A stretch of DNA of 35,095 bases from Chloroflexota bacterium (GCA_024277995.1 JAJRUD010000165.1:1-35095), one strand, 5' to 3'; shown: positions 1 through 7,981, numbered from the stretch's first letter. Numbers and translations: made by a program. Notes: a model not told the origin generated them from the letters alone.

Positions 1-36
1 GGCAACCAGGTCTACTTCGCCCAGACCATCCGATGA
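1..36 (+). CDS. C-terminal end of an unidentified protein (partial)
   Basis: Frame 1 reads GNQVYFAQTIR followed by a TGA stop at 34-36, so the window probably opens inside the last codons of a gene upstream of coaE. Eleven residues are too few to name a family. The strong promoter that begins six bases after this stop fits a gene boundary here. It could also be a chance open frame. Confidence 0.35.
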   Translation, partial: GNQVYFAQTIR

Positions 37-41
37 TGCCT

Positions 42-70
42 TTGACAAGGGGGCGACCAGACACTAGAAT
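42..70 (+). promoter_or_regulatory. Sigma-70 type promoter for coaE
   Basis: A perfect -35 box TTGACA (42-47) and a near-perfect -10 box TAGAAT (65-70) are separated by exactly 17 bases. The expected transcription start is near 77, leaving a leader of about 24 nt with the ribosome-binding stretch GGGAGGG at 88-94 before the TTG start of coaE. Confidence 0.75.
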
Positions 71-100
71 CGCATCCAGGGGATACCGGGAGGGCTTCTC

Positions 101-1234
101 TTGAGCCGCTGGCCAGGCAAGTACGTCATAGGCATCACGGGCAACATCGCCACAGGCAAGAGCGTGGTACGCAAGATGCTGGAGCATCTGGGTGCATACG
201 GCATCGACGCCGACGCGCTGGCGCATCGCGCCATCGCCAAGGGCGCGCCGGGCTACGCCGTGGTGGTGAGGACCTTCGGCGAATGGGTGCTTGACGAAGA
301 GGGATACATCGACCGCGGGCGCCTGGCCAAGCTCGTGTTCTCCGACCCGCAAGCCCTGCAGCGCCTGGAGGCCATCGTCCACCCTCTGGTGACCCACGCC
401 GTGGATCTGTTGATCCGACGCGCCAAGCAGAGCGTGGTGGTCATCGAAGCCATCAAGCTCCTGGAGACCGACCTGGCCGCGGGCTGCGACAGCATCTGGG
501 TGGTCCACGCCCCAGAAAAACTGCAGGTGGCGCGCCTGATGCACAAGCGCAAGATGTCGGAGGCGGCCGCCCGTCAACGCATCGCCGCCCAACCCCCCCA
601 GGAACTCAAATTGCGCGCCGCGAACGTGGTCATCCACAACAACGGCACTTTTGAGAACACCTGGAACCAGGTGCAGGCTGCCTGGTCCAAACTCCCCAAG
701 CCCAAGGAACCGCTGCTCGAGTCGCCCACCATCACGCACCCCGGTCGGTTGATCGTGCGGCGCGGCCGGCCGCAGGACGCGGCGGAGATCGCCCGCTTCA
801 TCACGCGCGTCACACACGGCAAGCGCCGCATGACCCGCCAGGACGTGATGGCCGCCTTCGGCGAGAAAGCTTATCTGCTCCTGGAGCGCGAAGGGGATCT
901 GGTAGGCGTGGCGGGCTGGCAGGTCGAGAACCTGGTCACCCGCATCGACGAGCTCTATTTCGAATCGGGCCTGTCGCTGGACCAGGCCATCCCGGCCTTG
1001 ATGGAGACCGTCGAGCAGGCCTCCACCGAGCTGCAGAGCGAAGCCTCGCTGCTCTTCCTGCCCCCCTATCTGGCCCAGCACGTCGGCACCTGGCGCGCCG
1101 TCGGCTACAAGCCCCAGACCATCCAGGGGCTCGGCGTGCGAGCCTGGCAAGAGGCAGCCATCGAATCCATGCCGCGCGGCGCCTCGCTGTGGTTCAAGCG
1201 CCTGCGCGAAGATCGCGTCCTGCGCCCCATCTGA
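101..1234 (+). CDS. coaE: Dephospho-CoA kinase fused to a C-terminal GNAT-like domain
   Basis: Residues 1-205 are a dephospho-CoA kinase, which phosphorylates the ribose 3'-OH of dephospho-CoA with ATP in the last step of CoA synthesis in the cytoplasm. The P-loop is G14-NIATGK-S21 (usually GGIGSGKS), followed by the substrate-site pattern IDADALAHRA near residue 35 and the conserved HPLV near 92. A normal CoaE has about 200 residues; this one has 377. Residues about 216-377 (starting RLIVRRGRPQDAAEIARF) resemble a GNAT acetyltransferase fold, though I see no clear Q/RxxGxG/A acetyl-CoA loop, so it may be a degenerate, non-catalytic domain. The start is TTG at 101, chosen because GGGAGGG lies 6-12 bases upstream and no better start exists. 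The kinase call is firm; the role of the added domain is unknown. Confidence 0.88.
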   Translation: MSRWPGKYVIGITGNIATGKSVVRKMLEHLGAYGIDADALAHRAIAKGAPGYAVVVRTFGEWVLDEEGYIDRGRLAKLVFSDPQALQRLEAIVHPLVTHAVDLLIRRAKQSVVVIEAIKLLETDLAAGCDSIWVVHAPEKLQVARLMHKRKMSEAAARQRIAAQPPQELKLRAANVVIHNNGTFENTWNQVQAAWSKLPKPKEPLLESPTITHPGRLIVRRGRPQDAAEIARFITRVTHGKRRMTRQDVMAAFGEKAYLLLEREGDLVGVAGWQVENLVTRIDELYFESGLSLDQAIPALMETVEQASTELQSEASLLFLPPYLAQHVGTWRAVGYKPQTIQGLGVRAWQEAAIESMPRGASLWFKRLREDRVLRPI

Positions 1235-1344
1235 TCCCTTCGCCCCGCTCCGCCCGACCTCCCCAATCCCAACCTGCAACCATCGACGCCCCGCAGCCGC
1301 CCGATACCTTCGCCACCCGACTTCGACCGCCCGAAAGGCAGGGA

Positions 1345-1368
1345 GGCGGGCCCACGAGCTGACCCGCC
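1345..1368. terminator. Weak hairpin between convergent genes
   Basis: GGCGGG (1345-1350) can pair with CCCGCC (1363-1368) across a 12-base loop, midway between the 3' ends of coaE (+) and the lipoprotein gene (-). There is no T-tract on either side, so termination is only a positional guess. Confidence 0.28.
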
Positions 1369-1404
1369 CCCATCATCACTTCCTGCGAACCGCGTGCAAA
1401 CCTA

Positions 1405-2706
1405 TCAGGGCAGCGTCCAGTAGGCCACTTCCTCCACCCAGACGGTCATATCCTGCGTCTGGCCGGATCCGATGAACAGGCCGAACTTGCCCTGCTCATG
1501 TCCCTGATCCTGCACTTCCGCCACCAGCGTCCCGTTGATGTACAGCCTCAGGTTGTCACCCTCGGCCCACAGGCCGAGGCGGTTGGTCTGGCTCGGACCG
1601 GTGCGGATGAGGGAACTGGGGGTCCAGTCGATGATCTTGCGGAAGGAATCGCCCTCCCATGAGCGCAGCGCGTAGTTGCCGTTGCAGGTGACGCCGAAGA
1701 GGTATCCCACCCAGCCCTTGTCACTGCTGGTAGCACGCGCCATCAAGCCGTAGCGATCGGGCCCATTGCAATCCCCCGTAGTGGCGCGCATCTCGAGGTA
1801 GAAATCCGACACCACCGGCCAGGACAGCAGCCATCCTTCCCAGAAATCAGGGTCGAAGGCCTGCATGCGAAGCTTGCCGTCCTGCAGGGTGAAACCCACA
1901 TTGTCGTCTTCGTAGAGGGCCCAGTTCTGGGCGGTGGTGAAGGTGTCCTGGAAGGCGGGTTCGCCCAGCGTGTCGCGCGGGTCGGCCGCCGCGAGGGTCG
2001 GCGTGGCACCAGGCGTGGCGGTGAGGGCGGGCGTCGTGGTCGGCGATGGGGAAGGCAGCGCGGTTGCCGTGGCCGGCGGGATGGGCGTATCGGTCGGCAC
2101 GGGAGAGGCGGCGGCCGTCGGCTCAGGAGAGGCGGCTTCCAGGCGCCTCCAGCCGAAGTTTACGTCAGTGCGGACGTCATCCTTCGCCAGTTGCACGCTC
2201 TGTGAGACTTGCGCCTGGGCGGCATCGGCCGATCCGCCCGGGTACGTCCAGGTGCCAGCGCCCAACGCGCTGGCATTCGACCCTTGAAGCGGATCGATGC
2301 TCACGCAATACTTGCCGGCGGGCAGACTGCTGAAAACGTACAGTCCGTCCGGCCCGGTGACGGCCCCGATGGCCGGGCCCTGCTGGGGACACTCGCCGGC
2401 GGCCAGGGAAACCTGCACACCGCCGATGCCGGCCTCATCGGCTCCCATGACACCATCGGGCATGAAGCCGCCAGCCGGATCAGCGACACAGCCCGGCGGC
2501 GGGGCACCCTCCTGCTGGTCGGTAGCGCAGCGGTCCAGCCAAACGCGTCCCGCGATCCCCCCGCTCGGAGGCGGGGGCTGGGCCGGCGTCGATGGGTTGG
2601 TGGGCAGCGGCACCGATCCCGGCGCGGACAGATTGCAGGCCGCGACCACCATGGTCAGCAGCAAGATGGCGACGACCTGAAGGACCCACCGAGATCTACG
2701 CGCCAC
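1405..2706 (-). CDS. Secreted lipoprotein with SdrD-B-like and concanavalin/LamG-like domains
   Basis: The protein has 433 residues. It starts with a lipoprotein signal peptide (MARRSRW, hydrophobic stretch, lipobox VVAAC with lipidated Cys24). Residues about 50-190 resemble an SdrD B-like/Cna-B-like beta-sandwich (GRVWLD, GVQVSL, GPDGLYVFSSLPAGKYCVSI) with four extra cysteines. A Thr/Pro/Ala-rich linker follows (about 192-260). Residues 265-433 form a LamG/DUF1080-like jelly-roll (FTLQDGKLRMQAF, LGLWAEGDNLRLYINGTLV, GKFGLFIGSG), a fold that often binds sugars. The start is GTG at 2706: AGGAGGT sits 7 bases upstream and the signal peptide then begins correctly; an upstream ATG at 2763 would prefix 19 residues unlike a signal peptide. 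It is probably a surface carbohydrate-binding or adhesive protein; no enzyme motif is seen. Confidence 0.72.
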   Translation of the reverse strand: MARRSRWVLQVVAILLLTMVVAACNLSAPGSVPLPTNPSTPAQPPPPSGGIAGRVWLDRCATDQQEGAPPPGCVADPAGGFMPDGVMGADEAGIGGVQVSLAAGECPQQGPAIGAVTGPDGLYVFSSLPAGKYCVSIDPLQGSNASALGAGTWTYPGGSADAAQAQVSQSVQLAKDDVRTDVNFGWRRLEAASPEPTAAASPVPTDTPIPPATATALPSPSPTTTPALTATPGATPTLAAADPRDTLGEPAFQDTFTTAQNWALYEDDNVGFTLQDGKLRMQAFDPDFWEGWLLSWPVVSDFYLEMRATTGDCNGPDRYGLMARATSSDKGWVGYLFGVTCNGNYALRSWEGDSFRKIIDWTPSSLIRTGPSQTNRLGLWAEGDNLRLYINGTLVAEVQDQGHEQGKFGLFIGSGQTQDMTVWVEEVAYWTLP

Positions 2707-2817
2707 GACACCCACCTCCTCGGCCCCGCTGGAGGCCACCGGCACCGGCCTCCCCGGGACCAACCTGAAGTCCGTCCCTCATCGAGAGCGGCGTCGCTCT
2801 CCACCCTCTCGCTGTTC

Positions 2818-2846
2818 ATTATGCCGCCAAGAGGACAGCGAAGCAA
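2818..2846 (-). promoter_or_regulatory. Probable promoter of the SdrB/LamG lipoprotein gene
   Basis: On the minus strand TTGCTT (2841-2846) and CATAAT (2818-2823) are 17 bases apart. The -10 matches 5 of 6 consensus bases, the -35 only 3. It would give a leader of about 105 nt containing a small perfect hairpin (GAGAGCG/CGCTCTC) before the ribosome-binding site. Confidence 0.4.
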
Positions 2847-3110
2847 GCGCCTGCTGGCAGCCTGCGATCGCAGCCGACCAACAGCAAAAGTCCCCGACGC
2901 CCTCTCACGCCTCGAGGGGACCGGGGGCCTTTGCCAGACGTCACAGGCCGCGCCGCCCTCCCATCAGCACTCATCACATTCGATCCAGTAGCCGCGATCT
3001 GCGGTGAAATCATCCTGGGAGGGTCCACTCGCCGGCGCGGCGAAGGCCTGCGTGGTTGCAGTTGGTCCGGGCCTGGGAGTGGCCTCGCTCGAGCTGCCGG
3101 CCAGGAAAGA
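2847..3110. other. Intergenic stretch with nothing recognised
   Basis: Between the promoter of the lipoprotein gene and the small ORF at 3111-3203 I see no convincing gene, RNA or repeat. Short open frames exist on both strands but lack ribosome-binding sites and have arginine-rich compositions typical of GC-rich noise. Confidence 0.5.
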
Positions 3111-3203
3111 TCAAGCCAGCAGCGCCAGGACGAGCGCCGCCAGAGCGATGAGGGGTTGGCATAGACCTCGCAAGGGATCAGGAGAGCCGCTGAAGGGAAA
3201 CAT
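3111..3203 (-). CDS. Possible 30-residue hydrophobic small protein
   Basis: ATG at 3203 opens a 30-codon frame ending at TGA 3111-3113. The first half is MFPFSGSPDPLRGLCQ and the second half is one hydrophobic segment (PLIALAALVLALLA), i.e. a single membrane span with a cytoplasmic or periplasmic head. A purine-rich GGGGGTGA lies just upstream of the ATG. It follows rsgA on the same strand after about 100 bases, so it could be the last cistron of that operon. No homologue is known to me; a chance ORF is quite possible. Confidence 0.33.
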   Translation of the reverse strand: MFPFSGSPDPLRGLCQPLIALAALVLALLA

Positions 3204-3302
3204 GGTCACCCCCTGTCAGGTGGCAACGACTATCGCTGCCCAACCCTGGCATGGCCTTCAGAGGTTGTCAAACCGCGGTGGGGGATCGCGCGGGTCGGGG
3301 CC

Positions 3303-4217
3303 TCAATCCAGGTCCCCCAGGCGCAGGCGCTGATAGGATTCATAGCGCTGGCGGCTGATCTCGCCGCGCTTCAGCGCCGCCAGGACGGCGCACCCCGGCT
3401 CATGAACGTGCGTGCAATCGCTGAAGGCGCAATGGGCCACCAGCGGGCTGATCTCGCGGAAGTAACCATCCAGCTCCTCGGGCTCGATGTCCCACAGGGC
3501 GAAGGCCTTCACCCCCGGCGTATCAGCCACATAACCGCCCCCTTCCAGGGGAACCAGCTTGGGGACGACGGTGGTGTGCTGCCCGCGGCCTGTGGCCTTG
3601 CTCACTTCACCGATGCGCAGCCCCAGATCCGGTTGGATGGCGTTCAGCAGGCTCGACTTCCCCACCCCTGAGGGCCCGGCGAAGACCGAAAGCTTGCCGA
3701 TCAACGCCTGGCGCAGCTCGTCGATGCCCTCCCCGGTTTTGGCCGAGGTGTAGAACACGGGATACCCAAGCCTCTCGTATACACCGAAGAGGCCCCTGGC
3801 CTCTCGCCCGCCGATCAGGTCCACCTTGTTGGCGCAGATGACCGCCGGGATGTCCTGCGATTCGGCCACCACCAACAACCTGTCCAGCAGCCGGAAGTTG
3901 GGCGCGGGCTCGGCGCAGGAGAAGACGAAGACCGCCTGGTCCAGGTTGGCCACGATGACCTGTTCGCGCTCGCTGCCCGGCGCACGACGCGAGAGCGCCC
4001 GCTCCCGCTCCTCGATCTCCTCAATGGCGGCCACGCCTTCATCCACCAGGGACACCTTCACCCGATCGCCCACCGCGATCAGATCCCGCGCGCGGCGCCG
4101 GCGCTTGTGGCGGCCTCGCAACTGCGCCGTCACCACGCCCTGCGGCGTCTCCACGGCGAAGAAGCCCGACTGGGCGCGTATGACGAGACCGGGGAGCAGA
4201 TCCTCGCTCACAGCCAT
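3303..4217 (-). CDS. rsgA: Ribosome small-subunit-dependent GTPase A
   Basis: RsgA is a circularly permuted GTPase that helps mature the 30S ribosomal subunit. Its 304 residues carry an N-terminal OB-fold (about 1-75), then the permuted motifs in order: G4 NKVD (130-133), G5 TSAK (157-160), G1 GPSGVGKS (181-188), switch region GRGQHTT (210-216) and G3 DTPG (232-235). The C-terminal zinc site is C263, C268, H270 and C276. All key residues are present and the length is normal. It starts 10 bases after the stop of the PBP gene with no clear ribosome-binding site, so translation is probably by re-initiation within the slyD-maf-pbp-rsgA operon. Confidence 0.95.
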   Translation of the reverse strand: MAVSEDLLPGLVIRAQSGFFAVETPQGVVTAQLRGRHKRRRRARDLIAVGDRVKVSLVDEGVAAIEEIEERERALSRRAPGSEREQVIVANLDQAVFVFSCAEPAPNFRLLDRLLVVAESQDIPAVICANKVDLIGGREARGLFGVYERLGYPVFYTSAKTGEGIDELRQALIGKLSVFAGPSGVGKSSLLNAIQPDLGLRIGEVSKATGRGQHTTVVPKLVPLEGGGYVADTPGVKAFALWDIEPEELDGYFREISPLVAHCAFSDCTHVHEPGCAVLAALKRGEISRQRYESYQRLRLGDLD

Positions 4218-4227
4218 GCTTGATGAG

Positions 4228-6465
4228 TCAGGGGGTTGGGGTTCCTTCAGGGGCTGCTGCCTCCGGGCCCTCGGTCGGAGTCGGCGTGCGCGTCACGCCG
4301 ATCTGCGACTCCCAGGGATACAAGGAAAGTGGGCGGCCGAAGAAATAGGCCTCCAGCACGCGGCGGAAAATGGGCGCGGCCCATTCGGACCCCTCGCCCT
4401 GGTTCTCCACGATCACCACCACTGCGATATCCGGCTTGTCCTCGCGCTCTTCGAATGTGTATCCGGCGAACCAGGCATGGGGCTCGCCGAAGCCGCTGGT
4501 GGCCGTCCCCGTCTTGCCGGCGACGTTCAGGTTCAGGCCCAGGAAGCGTCTGCGGGCCGTGCCCTTGGGAGCTCGCACCACCTGTGCCATAGCCTGCTGG
4601 ATGACGGCCAGGTTCTCGGGGCTCACGGGGAGCTGCCCCTGAACTTCCAGCGTCGCCTGGTAGCTCACCTGGCCCTCCGGGCTCTGCACCCGCTCCACCA
4701 GGTAAGGCCGGTAGAGCGTCCCGCCGTTGCCCACCGCGGCGATGAAGCGTGCCACCTGCAAGGGGGTGATGTTCAATTGCGCCTGGCCGATGGCCAGCTG
4801 CACCGCGTCGCCCGGCCCCCATTCCTCGCCCACGTTCTCCAGCTTCCACTCGGGATTGGGCACCACGCCCGCCTCGTCGCCGATCTCGATGCCTGTAGGC
4901 TTGCCCAGGCCGAAGGCGGCCGCCATATCCGGCAGGGCCGTGGTCATCCCCTTATTGTAGAGGTCCAGTCCAATGTGCCAGAAATAGGGGTTGCACGAGC
5001 GCTCCAGCCCCTGGACCAGCGTGAGTTCGCCGTGCGGCGGCAGATCTTTCTCCACCGTCCAATCGGTGAAGGTATAGCCAGGCAGCTCACGGAAGTAGCC
5101 GTCGCAGGTGTAGATCGTGTCATCGGCGTATTCGCCCGATTCGAGCGCCGCGGCCATGGTGATGATCTTGAAGACCGAGCCCAGGGGGTAGAGCCCGTGC
5201 GTGGCCCGGTTGACCAGGGGCTGATTGCGGTTCTGGAAGAGCAGCGTCAACCCGTCGCCGCTGTTGGGGTTGCGGGGGTGGAAGAGGTTGGGATCGAAGC
5301 CGGGTGAGGACACCATGGCCAGCACGGCCCCCGTGTCTCGCTCCAGCACCACGATGGCCCCATTGAAGCCTGCCATGGCCTGCTGGGCGTAGCGCTGCAG
5401 GTCGCGGTCCAGGGTGGTGTAGACAGCCTGAGCCGGCTCGGAGGGACGCTCGGCCAGCTTCTCGATCACCTGGCCCCCGGCATCCGTCAGCAGCAGCACA
5501 CCCTGCGGCTTGCCGCGCAAATCGTCCTGGAAGGCGGCCTCGATGCCCGTGCGCCCCACGAATTCATCCGGAAGGTAGCCGCGCGCCATGTAGTCGTCAA
5601 CTTCTTCCCTGCTGATCTGCTGCACGTAGCCCACGGCGTGGGGCGCCAGGCCGCCGTCCACGTAGAACCGGCCCGAGTACTCGCCCCACTGGACGCCGCC
5701 CACCGCGGCCAGCGTCCCCTGCACGCGTTGGAACTCCGACAGCCGCACCTCGCCCAGGGGAATCAGGTAGTCGGTGCCGCGCACGGCGTCGTAACGCGCC
5801 TGGATGTTCTCCGGCCGCTCGTCCAACAGCCGCGAGAGCACGCGCAGCATGGCGTCCTCGGCGTCCTCGTCGCCGATGGTATTGGGCACGATGTACAGCC
5901 CGACTACCTCCTCCTGCACGGCAAGCCCCTGCCCCTCCCGGTCGTAGATATTGGCGCGCGTCGGCGGGTCGATGGTCAGCCGCAGCCGGTTGCCGCCTTC
6001 CAGCTCGGGCAGGATGGTGGTTTCGCTCCAGGCCACGCGCCATTCGCCTTCGATGCGCTTCAGGTCCATGAAGGTCTCCCGCACCAGGTCGCCCACCACA
6101 GCGCTGCTCAGCGTGACGCGATAGCGCACCTGGGCTGATTGGGGGTTCACCAGGGAGGAGACGATCTCATAGTCGACGCCCGTAATCGCGGCCGCCACCC
6201 GCACCTCATCGTAGCGCGCCTTGAAGTCCTCGAAGGAGAGGGCATCCTGAGTCAAGGGGGTGAGCATGGCGTACATCGCTTCATAGTCCCCCTCTTTCCA
6301 GGCGTCCAGGAAGCGCCCGGCGGCCGCCTCGGCATCAGGCGCCGGCAGGTGGGTCACCGCCGGAGGCGGCAGCGTCGGCGGCTGCCCCGGCGTTGGCGTC
6401 CCGCCGCTCAGCAAGCCGCAGCCGGCCAGCAACAAAGCCCCAAGCGGTACGCAGATCCACCTCAA
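4228..6465 (-). CDS. Lipoprotein-type class B penicillin-binding protein (MecA-like layout)
   Basis: This is a peptidoglycan transpeptidase of 745 residues. It has a lipoprotein signal with lipobox LLAGC (Cys16) instead of the usual membrane helix, a Pro/Thr linker, an NTF2-like MecA_N domain (about 44-155), a PBP dimerisation domain (about 165-340) and the transpeptidase domain. The three active-site motifs are S430-VF-K433, S490-C-N492 and K651-T-G653, all intact. A Thr/Pro-rich tail (TPTPTEGPEAAAPEGTPTP) ends the protein. The start is TTG at 6465: it overlaps the maf stop (TTGA, 4 nt) and has GAGGTGA 6 bases upstream. The order resembles MecA/PBP2a and PBP3-like enzymes, but that does not show beta-lactam resistance. 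It likely acts in wall synthesis at the outer face of the membrane. Confidence 0.9.
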   Translation of the reverse strand: MRWICVPLGALLLAGCGLLSGGTPTPGQPPTLPPPAVTHLPAPDAEAAAGRFLDAWKEGDYEAMYAMLTPLTQDALSFEDFKARYDEVRVAAAITGVDYEIVSSLVNPQSAQVRYRVTLSSAVVGDLVRETFMDLKRIEGEWRVAWSETTILPELEGGNRLRLTIDPPTRANIYDREGQGLAVQEEVVGLYIVPNTIGDEDAEDAMLRVLSRLLDERPENIQARYDAVRGTDYLIPLGEVRLSEFQRVQGTLAAVGGVQWGEYSGRFYVDGGLAPHAVGYVQQISREEVDDYMARGYLPDEFVGRTGIEAAFQDDLRGKPQGVLLLTDAGGQVIEKLAERPSEPAQAVYTTLDRDLQRYAQQAMAGFNGAIVVLERDTGAVLAMVSSPGFDPNLFHPRNPNSGDGLTLLFQNRNQPLVNRATHGLYPLGSVFKIITMAAALESGEYADDTIYTCDGYFRELPGYTFTDWTVEKDLPPHGELTLVQGLERSCNPYFWHIGLDLYNKGMTTALPDMAAAFGLGKPTGIEIGDEAGVVPNPEWKLENVGEEWGPGDAVQLAIGQAQLNITPLQVARFIAAVGNGGTLYRPYLVERVQSPEGQVSYQATLEVQGQLPVSPENLAVIQQAMAQVVRAPKGTARRRFLGLNLNVAGKTGTATSGFGEPHAWFAGYTFEEREDKPDIAVVVIVENQGEGSEWAAPIFRRVLEAYFFGRPLSLYPWESQIGVTRTPTPTEGPEAAAPEGTPTP

Positions 6466-7136
6466 CGTTCACCTCGCAGGATGGGTCCATACACAGGGCA
6501 ATCATACCCTGTAAACCGCTGGCACGCGCCAGGGACGTCCTGCGCCGGTTCATAGCCCCAGCCCCTCATGGCGCGCGTCAGGTGGCAGAGCGGCAGCCCC
6601 ATTACGCTGGCGTAGCAACCTGCCAGGCGCTCCAGCTCCACCGGTTGGAAGCCCGCATGTTGAATGGCGTAACCGCCTGCCTTGTCCAGAGGATCGCCAG
6701 AGGCCGCGTAAGCTGCCATCGCCTCCAGGCTGTAGGCACGCATGGGGACCATGGTCTCGCACAGCTCCAATTGCTCCCGGCCATCGGAGTCCACCAGAGC
6801 CAGCGCGGTCAGCACCCGATGCGAGCGGCCGCGCAGCGCCAGCAACATGGCGCGCGCCTCTTCGACGTCTTGGGGCTTGCCCAGGATCCGCTCCCCGTCG
6901 ACCACGATCGTGTCGGCCGCCAGCACCAGCGACCCTGGGTGGTCGGCGTGTGCGGCACGGGCCTTATCCAGAGCCAGACGCCTCACCAGTTCCGCCGGGG
7001 CCTCACCCGGGCGTGGCCGTTCATCGATCGCTGTCGGATGAACGGTGATCGCCCACCCGGTCAGCGCCAGCAGTTCGCGTCGCCTGGGGGAAGCCGAAGC
7101 CAGAACCAGTCTCACTGTCCGCGATGGAATGGCCAT
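6462..7136 (-). CDS. maf: Maf-family nucleotide pyrophosphatase
   Basis: Maf proteins hydrolyse dTTP/UTP and modified nucleoside triphosphates to monophosphates and are linked to septum control. The signature ASASPRRRELL (13-23), AADTIV (73-78), GKP (86-88) and SGDPLDKAGGYAIQ (146-159) are complete. The core ends near residue 192; a further 30 residues (YEPAQDVPGACQRF..., with Cys205 and Cys213) are an unusual extension. It starts 11 bases after the stop of the FKBP gene and its TGA overlaps the TTG start of the PBP gene, so the three are one operon. Confidence 0.93.
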   Translation of the reverse strand: MAIPSRTVRLVLASASPRRRELLALTGWAITVHPTAIDERPRPGEAPAELVRRLALDKARAAHADHPGSLVLAADTIVVDGERILGKPQDVEEARAMLLALRGRSHRVLTALALVDSDGREQLELCETMVPMRAYSLEAMAAYAASGDPLDKAGGYAIQHAGFQPVELERLAGCYASVMGLPLCHLTRAMRGWGYEPAQDVPGACQRFTGYDCPVYGPILRGER

Positions 7137-7147
7137 GCCGGACTGGG

Positions 7148-7639
7148 TCAGCTGCCCTCCGGGCCGTGCACGTGGCCGTGAGTGAGTTCTTCATCCGTAG
7201 CCGCGCGCAGCCCGACCACCTTGACATCGAAGGTGAGTTCCTTGCCCGCCAATGGATGATTGAAGTCCAGGCGCACTTCATCGCCCTCGATGCCCACGAT
7301 GCGGGCGTTGTAAACGCGTCCCTGGTTGTCTCGCAACTGCAGTTCCGTGCCCACCTGCATGGGAATGTTGTCCGGAAAGTCGGTCTTGGGGAAAGTCATC
7401 ACGGCCTCGGGGTCCAGCTCGCCATAGCCGTCGACCGGTCCAACGACCACCTGCTTGTCGTCGCCCAAGGACATGCCGTAGAGTTCCTTTTCCAGACCCG
7501 GGATGATCTGACCGCTGCCCTGAATGAACTCGATGGGCTCGCCGCCCTCCGAGGTATCCACGACCTCGCCATCCACCCGCAGGGTGTACTCCAGACTCAC
7601 CACATCCCCTTCCGCGATCACTCGTTTCTCGTCTTCCAT
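7148..7639 (-). CDS. SlyD-like FKBP-type peptidyl-prolyl isomerase
   Basis: Cis-trans isomerisation of X-Pro bonds with chaperone activity, cytoplasmic (no signal peptide). The 163 residues follow the SlyD plan: FKBP part 1 (GDVVSLEYTLRVDGEVVDTS, IPGLEKELYGM), an inserted IF chaperone domain (about 72-125) and return to FKBP (FNHPLAGKELTFDVKVVGL, 126-144). The tail is short with three histidines (HGHVHGPEGS), a reduced form of the metal-binding tail of E. coli SlyD. I chose ATG 7639 rather than the ATG at 7672 because AAGGAG lies about 11 bases upstream of 7639 and the domain begins at once. It is the first gene of the slyD-maf-pbp-rsgA operon. Confidence 0.9.
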   Translation of the reverse strand: MEDEKRVIAEGDVVSLEYTLRVDGEVVDTSEGGEPIEFIQGSGQIIPGLEKELYGMSLGDDKQVVVGPVDGYGELDPEAVMTFPKTDFPDNIPMQVGTELQLRDNQGRVYNARIVGIEGDEVRLDFNHPLAGKELTFDVKVVGLRAATDEELTHGHVHGPEGS

Positions 7640-7705
7640 CTCCCGCTGCTCCTTTATCCTTGGTTCGCCCATCCTCTCCGACCGCCTAAGCTGCCGGGTC
7701 GAGGG

Positions 7706-7714
7706 ATTCTATCA
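7706..7714 (-). promoter_or_regulatory. Extended -10 promoter for the slyD-maf-pbp-rsgA operon
   Basis: The minus strand carries TGATAGAAT, an extended -10 (TGn + TAGAAT, 5 of 6). No good -35 is visible at 17 bases. Transcription would start near 7699, about 60 nt before the slyD-like ATG. Confidence 0.45.
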
Positions 7715-7827
7715 CAGGCCCAGGCCCGAACCGCGCTGCTTTCCCCTGGCCCAGCGTCTCCGGGTTGTCGGCCTATCATCAGCTCACGGGACGCAGGTTG
7801 GTGTAAAATGAAATGGCCGGAGGGTTC

Positions 7828-7953
7828 ATGATGGGTGCCCAATCGCTCGCATCTCTGCTGTTGTTTCTGCTGCTCGATATCCTCTCCTTTTTCCTGTACC
7901 TGGCCCTGCTGGGCTACACCTTCCTGGCCCGCGTGCTGCGCCGCCAGAGCTGA
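7828..7953 (+). CDS. Small 41-residue membrane protein
   Basis: ATG at 7828 (or 7831) opens a 41-codon frame: MMGAQSLASLLLF, a long hydrophobic stretch through LLDILSFFLYLALLGYTFLA, and a basic end (RVLRRQS). This is one or two membrane spans with a positively charged C-terminus. GGAGGG lies 4-9 bases upstream. It stands alone between the divergent slyD operon and rarA, 44 bases before the rarA start. I do not recognise the family; the coding case rests on the ribosome-binding site and the membrane-protein composition. Confidence 0.5.
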   Translation: MMGAQSLASLLLFLLLDILSFFLYLALLGYTFLARVLRRQS

Positions 7954-7972
7954 ACCCGCGGCCTGCCCTGGA

Positions 7973-7981
7973 TGGTACAAT
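7973..7981 (+). promoter_or_regulatory. Extended -10 promoter of rarA within an inverted repeat
   Basis: TGGTACAAT is an extended -10 (TGn + TACAAT) whose start site would fall near 7988, ten bases before the rarA ATG. It is flanked by a 7-bp inverted repeat, GCCTGCC (7961-7967) and GGCAGGC (7986-7992), that could be an operator or chance in this GC-rich DNA. Confidence 0.4.

Noticed and set aside
3236-3275. Promoter from a TTGACA on the minus strand between rsgA and the 30-residue ORF
   Set aside because: A perfect -35-like hexamer is present, but no acceptable -10 lies 15-19 bases downstream.
3826-5307. 493-codon plus-strand frame over rsgA and the PBP gene
   Set aside because: Antisense to two proteins with complete catalytic motifs; no ribosome-binding site or recognisable domain.
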